Assembly (NCBI GenBank): GCA_019096065.1 | Contig: JAGUCH010000007.1 | Coordinates: 5,788,501 to 5,852,500 of the forward strand | Reading direction: 5' to 3' | DNA length: 64,000 nt | Origin: Paracyclopina nana | Lineage: Eukaryota; Arthropoda; Copepoda; Cyclopoida; Cyclopettidae | Shown here: positions 11,514 through 22,020 of the stretch, piece by piece | How the letters are laid out: the number at the start of each line of letters is the position of its first letter | How positions within the stretch are numbered: position 1 is the first letter of the stretch | Translations under genes and position numbers: made by a program | The notes under the pieces: generated by a model | The model's database searches: none | Told to the model about the DNA's origin: nothing | Seen by the model: only the letters and a program-made list of their open reading frames with translations

Positions 11514-11957
11514 TTATTGTTGTGTAGTTAGTTTTGGCGCGGCGCCGGGCACCCAAGTTTCAGCGCTGTGCTGCGCCTTTTCCGGCGCCCAATTTTGCGT
11601 CTCAGTGTGCACATGCGTGGGCGCCCAAGTTTCGGTATCGTGCTGCATTTTTTCAGGCACCCAGTTCTCAGTTTCATGCGTAATTTTTTCCGGTGTCCAA
11701 GTGTCAGTGAAAGAATGTGTGACCGCTTGCGGGGTCCAATTTTCAGTGATATGCTCGACCTCTTGCGGGGCCCAATTTTTTTCCGCGCTTTTATTTGACG
11801 CCTGCTGTTGTCGCTGTTCTGGCGCCCATTTTTGCGTGGATTTGTGCGGCGCAGCTTCGGGCTCCCAGTTTTTGGGCGCTGCGTTCTGCGCAGCGCCTGG
11901 CGTCCAATTTTGCGCACTTTTCTGTGGCGCTGCTTCTGGGGCCCAATCGTCAGACAT
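11514..11957 (-). CDS. Unknown 147-residue protein of tandem W-x-P dodecapeptide repeats
   Basis: Single-exon ORF starting MSDDWAPEAAP and ending PKLTTQQ. Nearly the whole chain is eleven repeats of about 12 residues: a Trp, one small residue, Pro, usually Glu, then three or so variable residues, often His, then a Thr/Ser-Glu/Gln pair. Examples are 'NWTPQAVTHSFTD', 'NWVPEKMQHDTE' and 'TWAPTHVHTETQ'. The 36-bp DNA units differ mostly at third codon positions (Ala as GCC or GCG, Thr as ACA or ACC) while W and P are invariant, which argues for selection on the protein. There is no signal peptide, membrane segment or Cys, so it is probably soluble and intracellular, and repeat-mediated binding is a guess. 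It is GC-richer than its flanks. A poly(A) signal follows at once. It is divergent from the promoter side of nothing obvious and lies 440 bp upstream of TTD14 on the same strand. I do not recognise the family. Confidence 0.75.
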   Translation of the reverse strand: MSDDWAPEAAPQKSAQNWTPGAAQNAAPKNWEPEAAPHKSTQKWAPEQRQQQASNKSAEKNWAPQEVEHITENWTPQAVTHSFTDTWTPEKITHETENWVPEKMQHDTETWAPTHVHTETQNWAPEKAQHSAETWVPGAAPKLTTQQ

Positions 11958-13254
11958 GACGGCGCCTGCTGTTTTGTTAACTGCAATGCATTAGTTTTGT
12001 AACGGACTTTTCAGGCGTACATTAATTAGAATCCCATTTCTTGGTTTTTTGTGTTAATTAGCTAATTTCTCTGTAATGAATTCTGTAACACCTAATGCTT
12101 AGCATAGCATGATACTTTTAATAAAACGCAGTAATTTCCACTGCACAGTGGAAAAAAAGCTGTTTTAGCGCTCACAAGAAATTCTGTCAAATCGCCAAAT
12201 TCTCATTTCAAGATCAATTTTCAGCTTCTTATTTGAATGACTTCTAGGCTATTAAAAGTGTCAAAATTAGTAGATATTGACAAATTAAGATGAAAGTTTG
12301 TCTTAAAAATCAATTTTTCTTGGATAAAGTCCATTCTTGGAAAAATAGTAGAAGAGCCATTTTTTGGCTATTTTCAGGCAGCTCTAACTTTTGTTTGGAA
12401 CCGAATGTAATCAAGATACTGTGACAAAAAAATAACCAAGACACCATTTTAGGATAATCAACTGAAATTGGGCGCGGAAATTCGCGGAATGAGGAGCTAT
12501 GGTAGCCTGTTTTTAGCTTAGGGCTATAAGAAAAAGGTGCTACGTCAATTTCGCGACTTTTTCGGGATGAGCGTGAAAGCGGCATTTTTAACCACTGTGC
12601 AATGTAAATCAAGTCTTTTTGATTAAAATACTTTGATCTACGTTTTGCTTACAGAAAATAAAATCAAGTCTCGTTACACTTACTTAGTTTTTCTATTTGG
12701 ATTGGTTGAAAAATTCTATTCAATTTGGAGCACAAAAATGATTCTTAACAATATCTATAATCATTTATATTTTTTTATGTTTATATGACGAAAAGTTAAT
12801 GTTTCTATTGATGTACACAAATATAAATGAACTGCACTTTTAACTTACCTTAGTTCAGGGAAATTTTGTAAAAGCCAGATGAAATGTTGTAGTCCAGACC
12901 CGAGAAGTTTCAGGTCTAAAGAGGAAGCGCAGATTTTCTGACCTTTTTATCTGCTGTCGAGGAAAACTTTGGCACTTTTACAACTTGTAGGAGGTTTCAA
13001 AACAATTGTCATAAGACTGAAAAAGAAAGCCTGAATTTTGCCCTTGTATGCTTTATCCCTTAACTGTAGCTTGCCAACAAGGGCAAACAACACTCGATGC
13101 TGAGTACAAACCTTCAAATCTTTGTCCTTTCAAACTTCAATGTTTTTAGGTCAAGCCTCTCATATAAATTAAGTGTCTAGACATTGAAAGCTAAACATTT
13201 TATAAAACTTTACCCGAATTCATAGGATTTCTTTTCTTCAGGGAAAATTCATTT
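11958..13254. other. Spacer upstream of the W-x-P gene, nothing firm
   Basis: The 5' flank of the W-x-P repeat gene. A TTGCAG sits 23 bases before its ATG and could be a splice acceptor for a non-coding first exon. A 100-residue minus-strand ORF (12612-12310) has no family features, and I treat it as chance. Confidence 0.4.
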
Positions 13255-13735
13255 TATTTCATATGAAAGTCATTTTATTTCATATGAGAGCCATTATTTA
13301 TTTGTCTTCATGTGAAAGTCATTTGAAATCATATGCAAGTCATTTGAAATCATATGCAAGTCATTTGAAATCATATGCAAGTCATTTGAAATCATGTAAA
13401 AGTCATTTGAAATCAATCATACGCAAGTCATTTTAAGTCATGTGAAAGTCATTTTAAGTCACGTGAAAGTCATTTTAAGTCACGTGAAAGTCATTTGAAA
13501 TCAATCATACGCAAGTCATTTGAAATCAATCATACGCAAGTCATTTGAAGTCATTTGAAGTCTGTGAAAGTCATTTTAAGTCACGTGAAAGTCATTTACT
13601 TTCATGTAAATATCAGTTTATTTTTTGCGAAAGTCATTTCAATTCTTGCGAAAGTCATTTGACTTCATTGGAAAGTCATTTGATTTTTATTTGAATGTCA
13701 TTTGATGTCTTGTGAAAGTTGACTTCATTTGATTT
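13255..13735. repeat. Minisatellite, ~21-bp unit (AAGTCATTTGAAATCATATGC)
   Basis: About twenty degenerate units of the type 'agtcatttgaaatcatatgc', with variants 'agtcattttaagtcacgtga' and 'aatcaatcatacgca'. Unit variants occur in neighbouring pairs, suggesting growth by local duplication. There are no unique spacers, so it is not CRISPR-like. Confidence 0.9.
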
Positions 13736-16700
13736 CACATTTGAGTGGGAACAGGACATGAAATGAATTAGTGGGCATTCAGAGAGGTTATTTTTTGTGT
13801 GATATTCCGGATGTGCTGAGCTTTCTTTGCTTGCAAAGGAGAGAGGAAAGATCGCATTGTTATGCGATGTGAAGATGATTGCATCACTGATGTAATCTTA
13901 CGTAAAAGAAGCAGATATCCACGTTATACCGCAGATCCTACATGGATATGCATTTGCTTCAAAATGTGTCCTTTTGTTCTTTTCTTAAGGAGTTTTCAAG
14001 CAATTTGTAATCGAAATTCCTTTGAAATGCACCGTTTATCTAAATTCAAATATTGATGCAGAACCATTTTTTGATATTTCAATTCCATTTTGTACCAGAA
14101 AAAGTAGATTGAAAGACAATAAGTTTTTTATTACATTGTTATTTGATTTTGAAAACACACAATAATTTTCTTTTTGGCATGGCCCAAATGTCGTCAAATT
14201 AAAGCTTAGCAAATGAATTTATTTTTCTGCGTCGCATAATAGAAAAAAAATTCAAGTCTATTTACTGATTTTGAATGCATTTTCCATTGCCCAAAAAAGT
14301 TCTCACACGATCTGGGCTAATGACGCACATGAAACACAGCAACAAAAGCCTGAAATTGTGATAGAAAGTATGGTAATAAGGCATGAACATGTCATGGTAA
14401 AAATCAGCCACTATTCAGGCCCAATTAATGGTGTGATATAAGGTTGGAATTTTATGTACAATAAAGCTTATGAAACACTTTTGTTTCCTTAATTGTTCAA
14501 CATTACTGTTGTTATCTTTTTTTTTAAATTGCCGAAATGATTATGCATTTTGAATTACGCGAGTACGAAAGAAAAAGTTTTTGAGTCAAAATGGATGAAA
14601 AAATAAAAAGCTGCCAGGAACCTTTGCAATTCCAATTTATTCACGAGGCAAAGAATGTGCAAAAGTTTTGCTATTATGATTATTTTATAAGTTGTAGTAT
14701 GCAAATCTTGTCTATGTTTTACTTTAATATTAGCTCAATATGTTTAGGCTGCTCATCTATATCTTTAACTAAGCTTATAATTTGAAAGACTGTTTCATTT
14801 TTTCCTTAATAGCACTATTTTCACTTTGTTATTTAATCAAAAGTAATGAGATTTAATTGCCATGTAATTCAAATTATGCAAAGCTATGTTGATGTCAAAA
14901 TGATTTACTTTTAAAAGATACTGAAATAGTAATCTTTTATACAATTAGGATTATAAAGAAACAAAATAGATGAACACCACATAAGGTCTACTTTAACAGT
15001 TTTGGCACAGACATTTTGGCACTGAACTTTGCTTAACTTGGAGAATTAGCTTTGTTCCACAAACATGCATTTATGCATCATAATTAAGATTAAATGCATC
15101 ATAAGTAAGGTTTTGGGTGAACTTAATAAATATTACAAACGGCCCAAAATGCTCGTGAATTACTTGATCTGGAATAACTTGGAAAATGTGGATTTTTTGT
15201 CTAACGCAATTTCTATCTCAAATCTAACGCAACCTTTGAATGAGAGAATAATTCCGCTTTTTTGCGACTTTGAAGGTAATATGTTAAGGTACTTTTCTAT
15301 TATTTTTTTATTTTTTCCCAAAGCTAGTCTTAAACAACACGGACATTCTGGTGAGTGTGCACTTTTGACAAATGAAAACTGTCAAGCTTTCAAGAAGCAG
15401 AAGAAAAAGGCTTCTTCCTTCTTTTACTCTTTGTGCTACTACAAAAGAATCAAGGCCAATAATCATGCTTGTGAAAATGGAAGCCATTTGCCAATTTCTT
15501 AATTTCTCCCATGGGACTGGTAGCTTCTGCTGTCATAGCTGAAAAGGACCTTTGATCACCAGACCTTAACCTTGAGAGACTTCTAGATAATTTCTCTGTA
15601 ATGCATCTGTATCTTCTCTTTAAACCTTTTAAAATGTTAATAGGCCTTCAATATGGGTTAGCTTGGCTTGAGCACGAGGTCAAAGGAATTTGGATGGAAA
15701 AATTCCCCAGGAGGGTAAAAGCCCTGAAATATTTAGAAAGCCTGACAACAATGCACAAAAGATAGTCTGTGTACCTTCTTTTATAGCCTAAGCTTCTTAG
15801 CAAGGATCAATTAAGCAATATTTCTAAATTGATTGCCCTTTAGGGAAAATCCTTAAATAAGCTTTCTCCTTTAAGTTCAATTTCATTTTCTAAAACTGAA
15901 AAACAAATTGGAAAGATTTCAATCAAGTTCCATTTTACAATATGCATCGATATTTGAGTTGCAAGCACTAGTTTGCCAAAAAAATGTATCTTACAACAAA
16001 TTAGGAATAATTTACAATTTTTGTTTTTTTATAGCCCTGGAAGGCTGAGAACGTCATAAGCCATAATGAAAATTAATGAAAGTTGGCCTAGGCTAAGACG
16101 ATGTAATCTGATACCATATAGTATACCAAGTATACCACCAAGCATCTTACGGTGCAGTACAACTTCGATAACTAGCTGAATCTAATCAGTAGCCCACTGC
16201 AGCTGCTTCATTTGCAGTAGCATGAAATGTACTTGGCTGTCCCAGTTTTTTGCCTGGTGGTTTCCTTTCCCAATAGTCAAAGTTGTGCCTCTCACAAGCA
16301 AAAAAGAGGTGACAATCGTACAACTGAGTGGCTAAATTGTGTGCAGTCTTTTAGTAGCACAAAAAGGCAAAACAGTGTTTCTTTCTGTATTATCAAGATT
16401 TCCTCATTTGAATTTGCAGGTGATTAGAAAGGCTTAAGGTAGATTAGCTACAAAGACTTTTGCAGTGTCTGATCCAAAAAAAATTGGCACTTGCCATTTT
16501 TTAAATGCTTAAACTCTATATTGCAAAAACCAGAAAGTTGCTTTGTATCTCAATTTTTTTGGTATCTATTGTGACTTTTTATCATAGCTATCTGTAGAAT
16601 ATTTTAAAAGTGGGACTAATTCAAAGCTGAAATTGGACATTGTATCCTACTTTAAAAATACTAGGTATTTTTGCAGGTCTTACTCTAATCTGTTTATGGT

Positions 16701-16739
16701 CTTGGCAGAATGTCCAGCCTTTGAAAAAATAAGGGGATC
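13736..16739. other. AT-rich intergenic spacer between W-x-P gene and anoctamin
   Basis: I see no convincing gene. The longest frame (15065-15502, plus, 145 codons) is low in Gly, Ala and Pro and rich in Lys, Asn, Ile and Phe, as expected from AT-rich chance ORFs. It has no family motif. Confidence 0.4.
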
Positions 16740-16836
16740 CTAAGGCCTCCACGCGCTTCTGCTTTTGTCGTCACCGAGCCCTCGCGTTGTGAAAAGAACA
16801 CTTGGGAGTTCTCAACTTGCTTTTACTCAGCGAAGG
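16740..16836 (+). other. Candidate non-coding first exon of the anoctamin gene
   Basis: A CpG-richer block in AT-rich surroundings runs into a good donor (GCGAAG|GTAAGA at 16836). There is no long frame. Its position and strand fit a 5' UTR exon for the coding exons at 20466 and beyond. This is inference from composition and one splice site. Confidence 0.3.
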
Positions 16837-16934
16837 TAAGATACATTTTGCTTCTACTCTGCACCACAACAAAGGTGATTTTTGCACTAACAGCAGAAAA
16901 TCCGGTGGAAAATAAACGTTTTTCACTCAAGTGC

Positions 16935-16987
16935 AATTTCAGTATCTTGGACTGAAAACAAAATAGTAAAAATTCAGTCGAGTCTCA
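16935..16987 (-). repeat. Dispersed 50-nt hairpin element
   Basis: Minus strand: TGAGACTCGA..TCAGTCCAAGATACTGA. First unit of the 500-bp duplication. Confidence 0.6.
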
Positions 16988-17458
16988 GTTGTTGAACGTT
17001 TGATTTGAATTTGTGTTTAGAGCTTAGAAATTGCCTTGAACGACAACAATTGAAATGTATTCAAACTGATGTACTTCATGGATTGATATCACATTTTATT
17101 GGCTTACCATAAAATGATGATTTTTCTGGGTGCAGCTGCACCAAATGGTACAGCTCATTTATAAGGCTTATTTTCTCGTCAGAACGACTAGGCACGAGTC
17201 TGCTTCCACATAGGAAATAGAAGGAGAAAAAATTAGATTTGAACTGATGTCATTTGTGCTTTCACCATTGAGTTTGCCTCCAAAGTGGTCAAGATTCCAT
17301 TTTATTCGCTTTTGATAAAAAAACGTTGATTTTCTCAATGCAGTTGGAGCAAGTGGGTTCGTTTTGCTTCTACATTACACCATAATAATTAAGGCACTAG
17401 TGATATTTTACCAAAAAACATAAAATCTGGTTGAAAAGAAACCTTTTTCACTCAGTTC

Positions 17459-17513
17459 CAATTTCAGTATCAAAAACTGACAACAAAATAGTAGTAAAAC
17501 TTCATTCGAGTCT
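17459..17513 (-). repeat. Dispersed 50-nt hairpin element
   Basis: Minus strand: AAAGACTCGA..TCAGTTTTTGATACTGA. Second unit of the 500-bp duplication. Confidence 0.55.
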
Positions 17514-17837
17514 TTTTAGCTGTATATTCGATTTGCAAGAATGTCTTAAGCATTAAAACTGCTTTGAACTGATGCAATTGAAATGTCGTCAAAACATAAG
17601 TGTTAATAAGTGAACTTTATGATTATTTTTCTCAGTGCAGCTGCACCAAATGGTAAAGCCCATTTATAAGGCTTATTTTCTCGTTAGAACGACTAGGCAC
17701 AAGTCTGTCTCCGCATAGGAAATAGAAGGAGAAAAAATTAGATTTGACCTCATGTCATTTGTGCTTTTTCCAGTGAGTTTGCCTCCATCCTAAAAGTGAG
17801 CTGATGCGGGCCTCTTCTCACCTTCACAGTTGTTGTT

Positions 17838-17880
17838 GCTGGTGAATTGTTTCTGGAAAAAATCTGGATTAAGTGGAGCG
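17838..17880 (+). other. Candidate small 5' UTR exon
   Basis: An acceptor (CCTTCACAG) and a donor (GCG|GTAAGA) bracket about 43 bases without an ATG. It is compatible with a second untranslated exon of the anoctamin gene. Weak evidence. Confidence 0.2.
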
Positions 17881-20463
17881 GTAAGAGAGATATTATATAT
17901 TGATCAGTGCTTCAGAGCTATATGTGTTCCATAGATTCTTTGATCTTTTGTAATAGGCAAAATGATTCAATCAATGTTATGCAATAACATAATATCTAAA
18001 TGTGAGGAAACGTTTTCTCTAAATGTATTAATTTAATGTTCCAAACAGCAAACAAATATAAAAGTTGCTTTTAAAGCATTATTTAGCGTGTATTCGAATT
18101 TTAATAGAATACAGCTGGACATTTAATTAAACATTTTAATAACCTACCATAAAAATGCATATGAGTGCGCGCTTTTCGGGGGTGTAATAATTCTCGCGCG
18201 CTTTTCGGGCGTGCGATAACACTAGCGCGCTTTTTAGAAAAAGGGGCGCGTGATTGCGCGCGAACGTTAAAAATTAAGTGTCAAAGGCATTTTTGAAATA
18301 TGTAGCATCAGCATAAATTCTCATGTTTATGAAGTTTTTATTTCCTCTCATAATATCAACTTCAAGGTTGTGCGTTTGTGTGACATATTCGATTTCCTTA
18401 GCTTATTTTTAGTTGGCAAACTCGATTTTCTGCTGGCATCAACTTTTCAAAGTGAATTTCAGGCAATTCTCTAAAAGTTATCTCGAGATTGGGCTTTGAA
18501 GTTGAATTTTAAGAGGATTTCATCCTCAATTTACCGCAAAAATAATCCACCTAGTATGGGAGCAAAAAAAACCACTAGTATTTTTCAATAGTGAAAAAAC
18601 CTTATTTTAGTTTTATCCATCTCAAAGTGGTGCATCTCTCGAATTATTTAAGCAGCTTTCTATTTGCTCCATTTTCTGGTGTTGATCCACACATGGGGAA
18701 AAGACCTTGCCAAATTATCCTTTCATTCAGCTAATTTTGACTTACCATGCATAAAAGTGGTGTAGAAAGCGAAAACAGTAAACCTTCATTTCGTCAGTAT
18801 TTTGCTAAATGTTGACATGCTAAAAAACTAATTTAATATTTTTTAGTGAAGTGTGAATTTTTCTCAAATTAAGGCTTCTTTCAAAAGTCTAGGCTCTCAA
18901 ATTAATTTTTAATAAATGAACACACCTAAGAAGACAATGTGTATCTATTTTATGGGCAAGTAGCTATTATATTTGCTTGAATGAAGCCTATTTTAGTTTA
19001 TTGCTCAAGAGTGTGTGTGAATACCGAGCCATTTCCGCTTGTCTTTTGTGATCTGCCACAATGAGCTCATTACCAGCCTTTTTTAAGCGGAAAAGTATCT
19101 TTTATTTCTCTTATTAGAAAAAGCGCTCATTCCGCTTGATCCAATAACTTGGCAACTTTTTAAGCCCTGTTTCCCCAGTGTGCACCATGTCTGTTTGCTA
19201 CATATTCTTTTCGTTCATGATGTACTTCTTCTTCTGCTTGCGTTATTACCATGGAAAATAATATCTTCCTTTTTGACTAGAAAGGCAACCATAATCGCAC
19301 TGTGGGGCAACCTGACCCAAAACGTGCAAGGCCTTTTATCAGTTCAAACTGAAATTTTCCCCTTCAAATGGAACTTGTGGCTTTGCTTTAGCACATGGGA
19401 TTTTTTTCGGCCCTAATCCCCGCTGTGCAGTGATGGGATCTTTTTGAAAGAGTTTTGCTCTGGACATTTATTATTTACTAAAGAACAAAGGTTGACATTT
19501 CTCAAGGGCCTTTGAAGAAGGAGAAAGGCCACACAAGTGTTTTTCTCAGCTGATTTACAGATGTCAGGACTTTTTTGATATCATAAGACACAAACACCTT
19601 TTGTCCAGACACTTTTGCTATTCATCTAATAATTCCTTAAGGCTACAGTTGAGGTCTTTAATTCATGACTTTAAGCTATCTTTATTTTTGTTATGAGAAC
19701 ATTTCTATTTTTGCAGTTCAATATAAAAAAAGATTAATTTTGGCAGCATAACTGGCTCAATTCTAAAATTATCTCAAAATTAGACTCGAATTAATTTGCA
19801 GGTTTTTTAACCTTAAATTGAAGCATTAAAAATAAATTTCATCCTTTGATTGGATCCTGCTGAAAAATTATGTATGCAATTTCACCATTTTCTCAGTCAA
19901 TCTGAAGAAAGTTTTGGAGGTCTGCTGCAGCTTTATGTAAGAGCCAACTCGGTTTCTAACTTTGCTTCCAGTAGGAGGAAAAATAGAATCATCCATTGAA
20001 ATATTGTAGAAGTTTTTGCTCACTGCTACTGATTTAAGGCTAGAACATTTAAACTGAAATTTCTGTGCTTGTCATTGTCATCATCATGTAAGTAGGCCAT
20101 TGAAGCAAGTCAAGAGGGCTTTCCAAGTAGTCCCTTTCTTAAGGGATTAGGTGGCACACATTTCCAGCTATTTAGCCCTTTTCTGCTTGAAATAGTGTAA
20201 TAGCAATTTATTCCACATATGTGGCAAAGCTGCATTTGAAGTGGGTCACTAATTTTTTGTGCCCAGGCAAAATTATGCCGAAGCACACCAGATTATTTTG
20301 ATGCTAAATATAGCTTTATAGAGGCTTGCCCCAACTTGTTTCATTTTGCCTCAAGCTTGCAAAATTCATAAAAATGATCACATTTTCCAAAATTATTTTA
20401 ATTTTAAGAAAATGTGCTCTCATTCAAGTTAGACATGGCCTTGATAAGTAATTTTCTTTGCAG
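17881..20463. other. AT-rich intron or spacer with a small GCGCGC repeat
   Basis: Three near copies of GCGCGCTTTTCGGG-GTG lie at 18168-18242. No gene features otherwise; short ORFs such as 19180-19416 look like chance. Confidence 0.4.
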
Positions 20464-20465
20464 AA

Positions 20466-20792
20466 ATGTCTCGATTTTTAGCCCAATCCTCAGGGGCAAA
20501 AAAAGAGTCCTCCTCGGAGAAGTATGAAGTGTCGAGAAGTGGTCTTCATCTCGCTGACCAAAATTATGGCAGCATTGCCAACCTCATCAATAACGAGGTG
20601 AGTTACGCAGAACAGTGAAAATCAAAGGTTTTGGGAAAACGTTTTGGCCTTTCTCTCTCTTTTCTTTCTCATCTTCTTGGTGGTTTTTCGTGGGCTTAGA
20701 ACTCTCCGCAAAGATCTTCGATTAACAATCAAGGAAATTACATCATTCGCCATTATGGGATGGACGAATGGGAGCTTAAATACACCATCAAG
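20466..20792 (+). CDS. Two small exons: likely alternative N-terminus of the anoctamin gene
   Basis: Exon 1 (acceptor TTTGCAG, ATG at 20466, donor GAG|GTGAGT after 20597) encodes 44 residues starting MSRFLAQSSGAKK. Exon 2 (20700-20792, acceptor GGCTTAG, donor AAG|GTAAGC) encodes 31 more, ending 'GMDEWELKYTIK'. Both junctions are phase 0. They precede the anoctamin exons on the same strand. The exon at 26523 has an in-frame TGA 28 bases before its ATG, so these exons cannot read straight into it. They could splice in phase to 28557 or 43235, giving an alternative N-terminus. A separate small gene is the other reading. Confidence 0.5.
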
Positions 20793-21509
20793 GTAAGCTA
20801 ACATAAATTACTTCCCGATATGCCACAATGGATTATTCGACGCGCATCCACCTAAATTGAATTTGGAAATGATTAAGGGCTCTTTTATTGTAGCCAAAGT
20901 GGCCTAAATTATCCACTGTGGCATTCATTATGTTCGTTGTCTGATTATAATGACTGCAATTATGTTGAAATTATGTTCTTTAAAAAAGGTCATGATTATG
21001 TGATTTTGCTCATTGGCGTTGCGCGAAAATGGTGAAAATATCGGAGAGGTTGCGTGAGTTGAAATATTACGTTCCGCTAAAAAAATTGGACTTTCTCAGC
21101 TGGATTTATCAGACATTTCTAAAGACTTCGATCCAGCTTGTATTCCTTATGATAAATAGCTTAAAACCATTGAAATAATAGCATTTATGCTAGATTACTA
21201 AATAATTACTTTGGATTATTAAGGGATTTACTACGGGTTTTTTTTGAGAGTACATTTCCTGATTTAAAGGTCGGATTATATAAAAAAAAAAGCTTCTACA
21301 GATGTCAAAAGGATATTTTTCCATCTTTTATCACTGTGATAAGAAAAGCACTCTTTCCTTTCACAAAAAGGAAGCCAAAGATTTATCATTTTGACTAGTT
21401 GTCGATTTTTCACAAAACTCTCCGCATTTCTAGCAAATACAAAATAGAGAAACTTTGATGGCGGTACATTTTTCGCAATGTATTTCATATTGGACAAAAA
21501 TGTATACAT

Positions 21510-21836
21510 TTATTGGGGCTCTTCTTCTCCCATGAAGTATTCGTAATCTCGGTACAAATCTCTGAGTGATTCCCCACCAACCAAGGTGCTCAGTGCGTGA
21601 TACTCGCCGACATTGGAACTAACCAGCGTTTTTATCAGGCTGTGGTACAGCCCTGGACGCCTGTGGTTCGAAATGTCTTCATACGCTCTGTCTACTCGCG
21701 CTCCAATGTCAGCTTTGACCCAAGCAGCATACGCCGAAGGGTTGCTATTTCCGCCGTGGTTTAAGTAGTTCCCATGGCTGATACCAAATTGGCAAGCAAA
21801 AATAGTAATTACACTGGCAAAAAATACCAACTTCAT
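21510..21836 (-). CDS. Small secreted protein (108 aa), unknown function
   Basis: Single-exon ORF starting MKLVFFASVITIFACQFG, a clear hydrophobic signal peptide of about 20-22 residues. The mature chain is about 86 residues, rich in Tyr, His, Asn and Ser at first, then charged, ending 'FMGEEEPQ'. A dibasic 'HRRPG' at about residue 58-62 could be a processing site, but there is no GKR amidation signal, and no Cys in the mature part, so it is not a disulphide-rich toxin or classic hormone. The stop codon overlaps an AATAAA (CAATAAATG). The 5' flank (21880-22010) is strikingly CpG/GC-rich, promoter-like. It lies antisense within the anoctamin gene region. I do not recognise the family. Confidence 0.75.
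   Translation of the reverse strand: MKLVFFASVITIFACQFGISHGNYLNHGGNSNPSAYAAWVKADIGARVDRAYEDISNHRRPGLYHSLIKTLVSSNVGEYHALSTLVGGESLRDLYRDYEYFMGEEEPQ
21511..21516 (-). terminator. Poly(A) signal overlapping the stop codon of the secreted-protein gene
   Basis: On the minus strand the last codons read CAA TAA ATG, so AATAAA includes the TAA stop. Position is approximate to a few bases. Confidence 0.5.
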
Positions 21837-22020
21837 CTTGGTAAATGCAGCAGTGAACTGTGAAGAAAGGCTGAGCTCGCGTCTCTTGTTGTCAGCAGTT
21901 GACCGGAAAGAAGCGCGCAGCTGACCCGTGCGCGCGCACCGCGCAGCCGCGCAGTTCTGGCGCGTCCCGCCCTTCTACTGTGAACTAGCGCGAGCTAGAT
22001 TTCCCGGAAAATACCAGTTA
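21837..22020 (-). promoter_or_regulatory. GC-rich putative promoter of the secreted-protein gene
   Basis: Dense CGCG/GCGC words ('gcgcgcaccgcgcagccgcgc' type) stand immediately upstream of the minus-strand ATG, in otherwise AT-rich DNA. No TATA box was pinned down. Confidence 0.35.

Larger units (their letters stand above)
16845..17840. repeat. ~500-bp tandem duplication
   Basis: Two units, about 16845-17345 and 17345-17840, align along most of their length. Each contains 'gtgcagctgcaccaaatgg', 'ataaggcttattttctcg', 'gaacgactaggcac' and 'gaaatagaaggagaaaaaa' in the same order. Each also holds one minus-strand copy of the dispersed hairpin element (16935-16987 and 17459-17513). Confidence 0.75.

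Noticed and set aside
11528-11994. Long frames on other phases of the W-x-P gene (both strands)
   Set aside because: They are shadows of the 36-bp repeat. Only the minus-strand frame at 11957-11514 keeps invariant residues despite silent DNA changes.
12310-12612. 100-codon minus-strand ORF
   Set aside because: No recognisable domain and AT-driven composition; likely chance.
13255-13735. CRISPR-like regular array
   Set aside because: Units are contiguous and degenerate without unique spacers, and the genome is eukaryotic with introns.
15065-15502. 145-codon plus-strand ORF
   Set aside because: Composition follows AT-rich DNA and there is no family motif, signal peptide or splice context. 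Kept only as a note.
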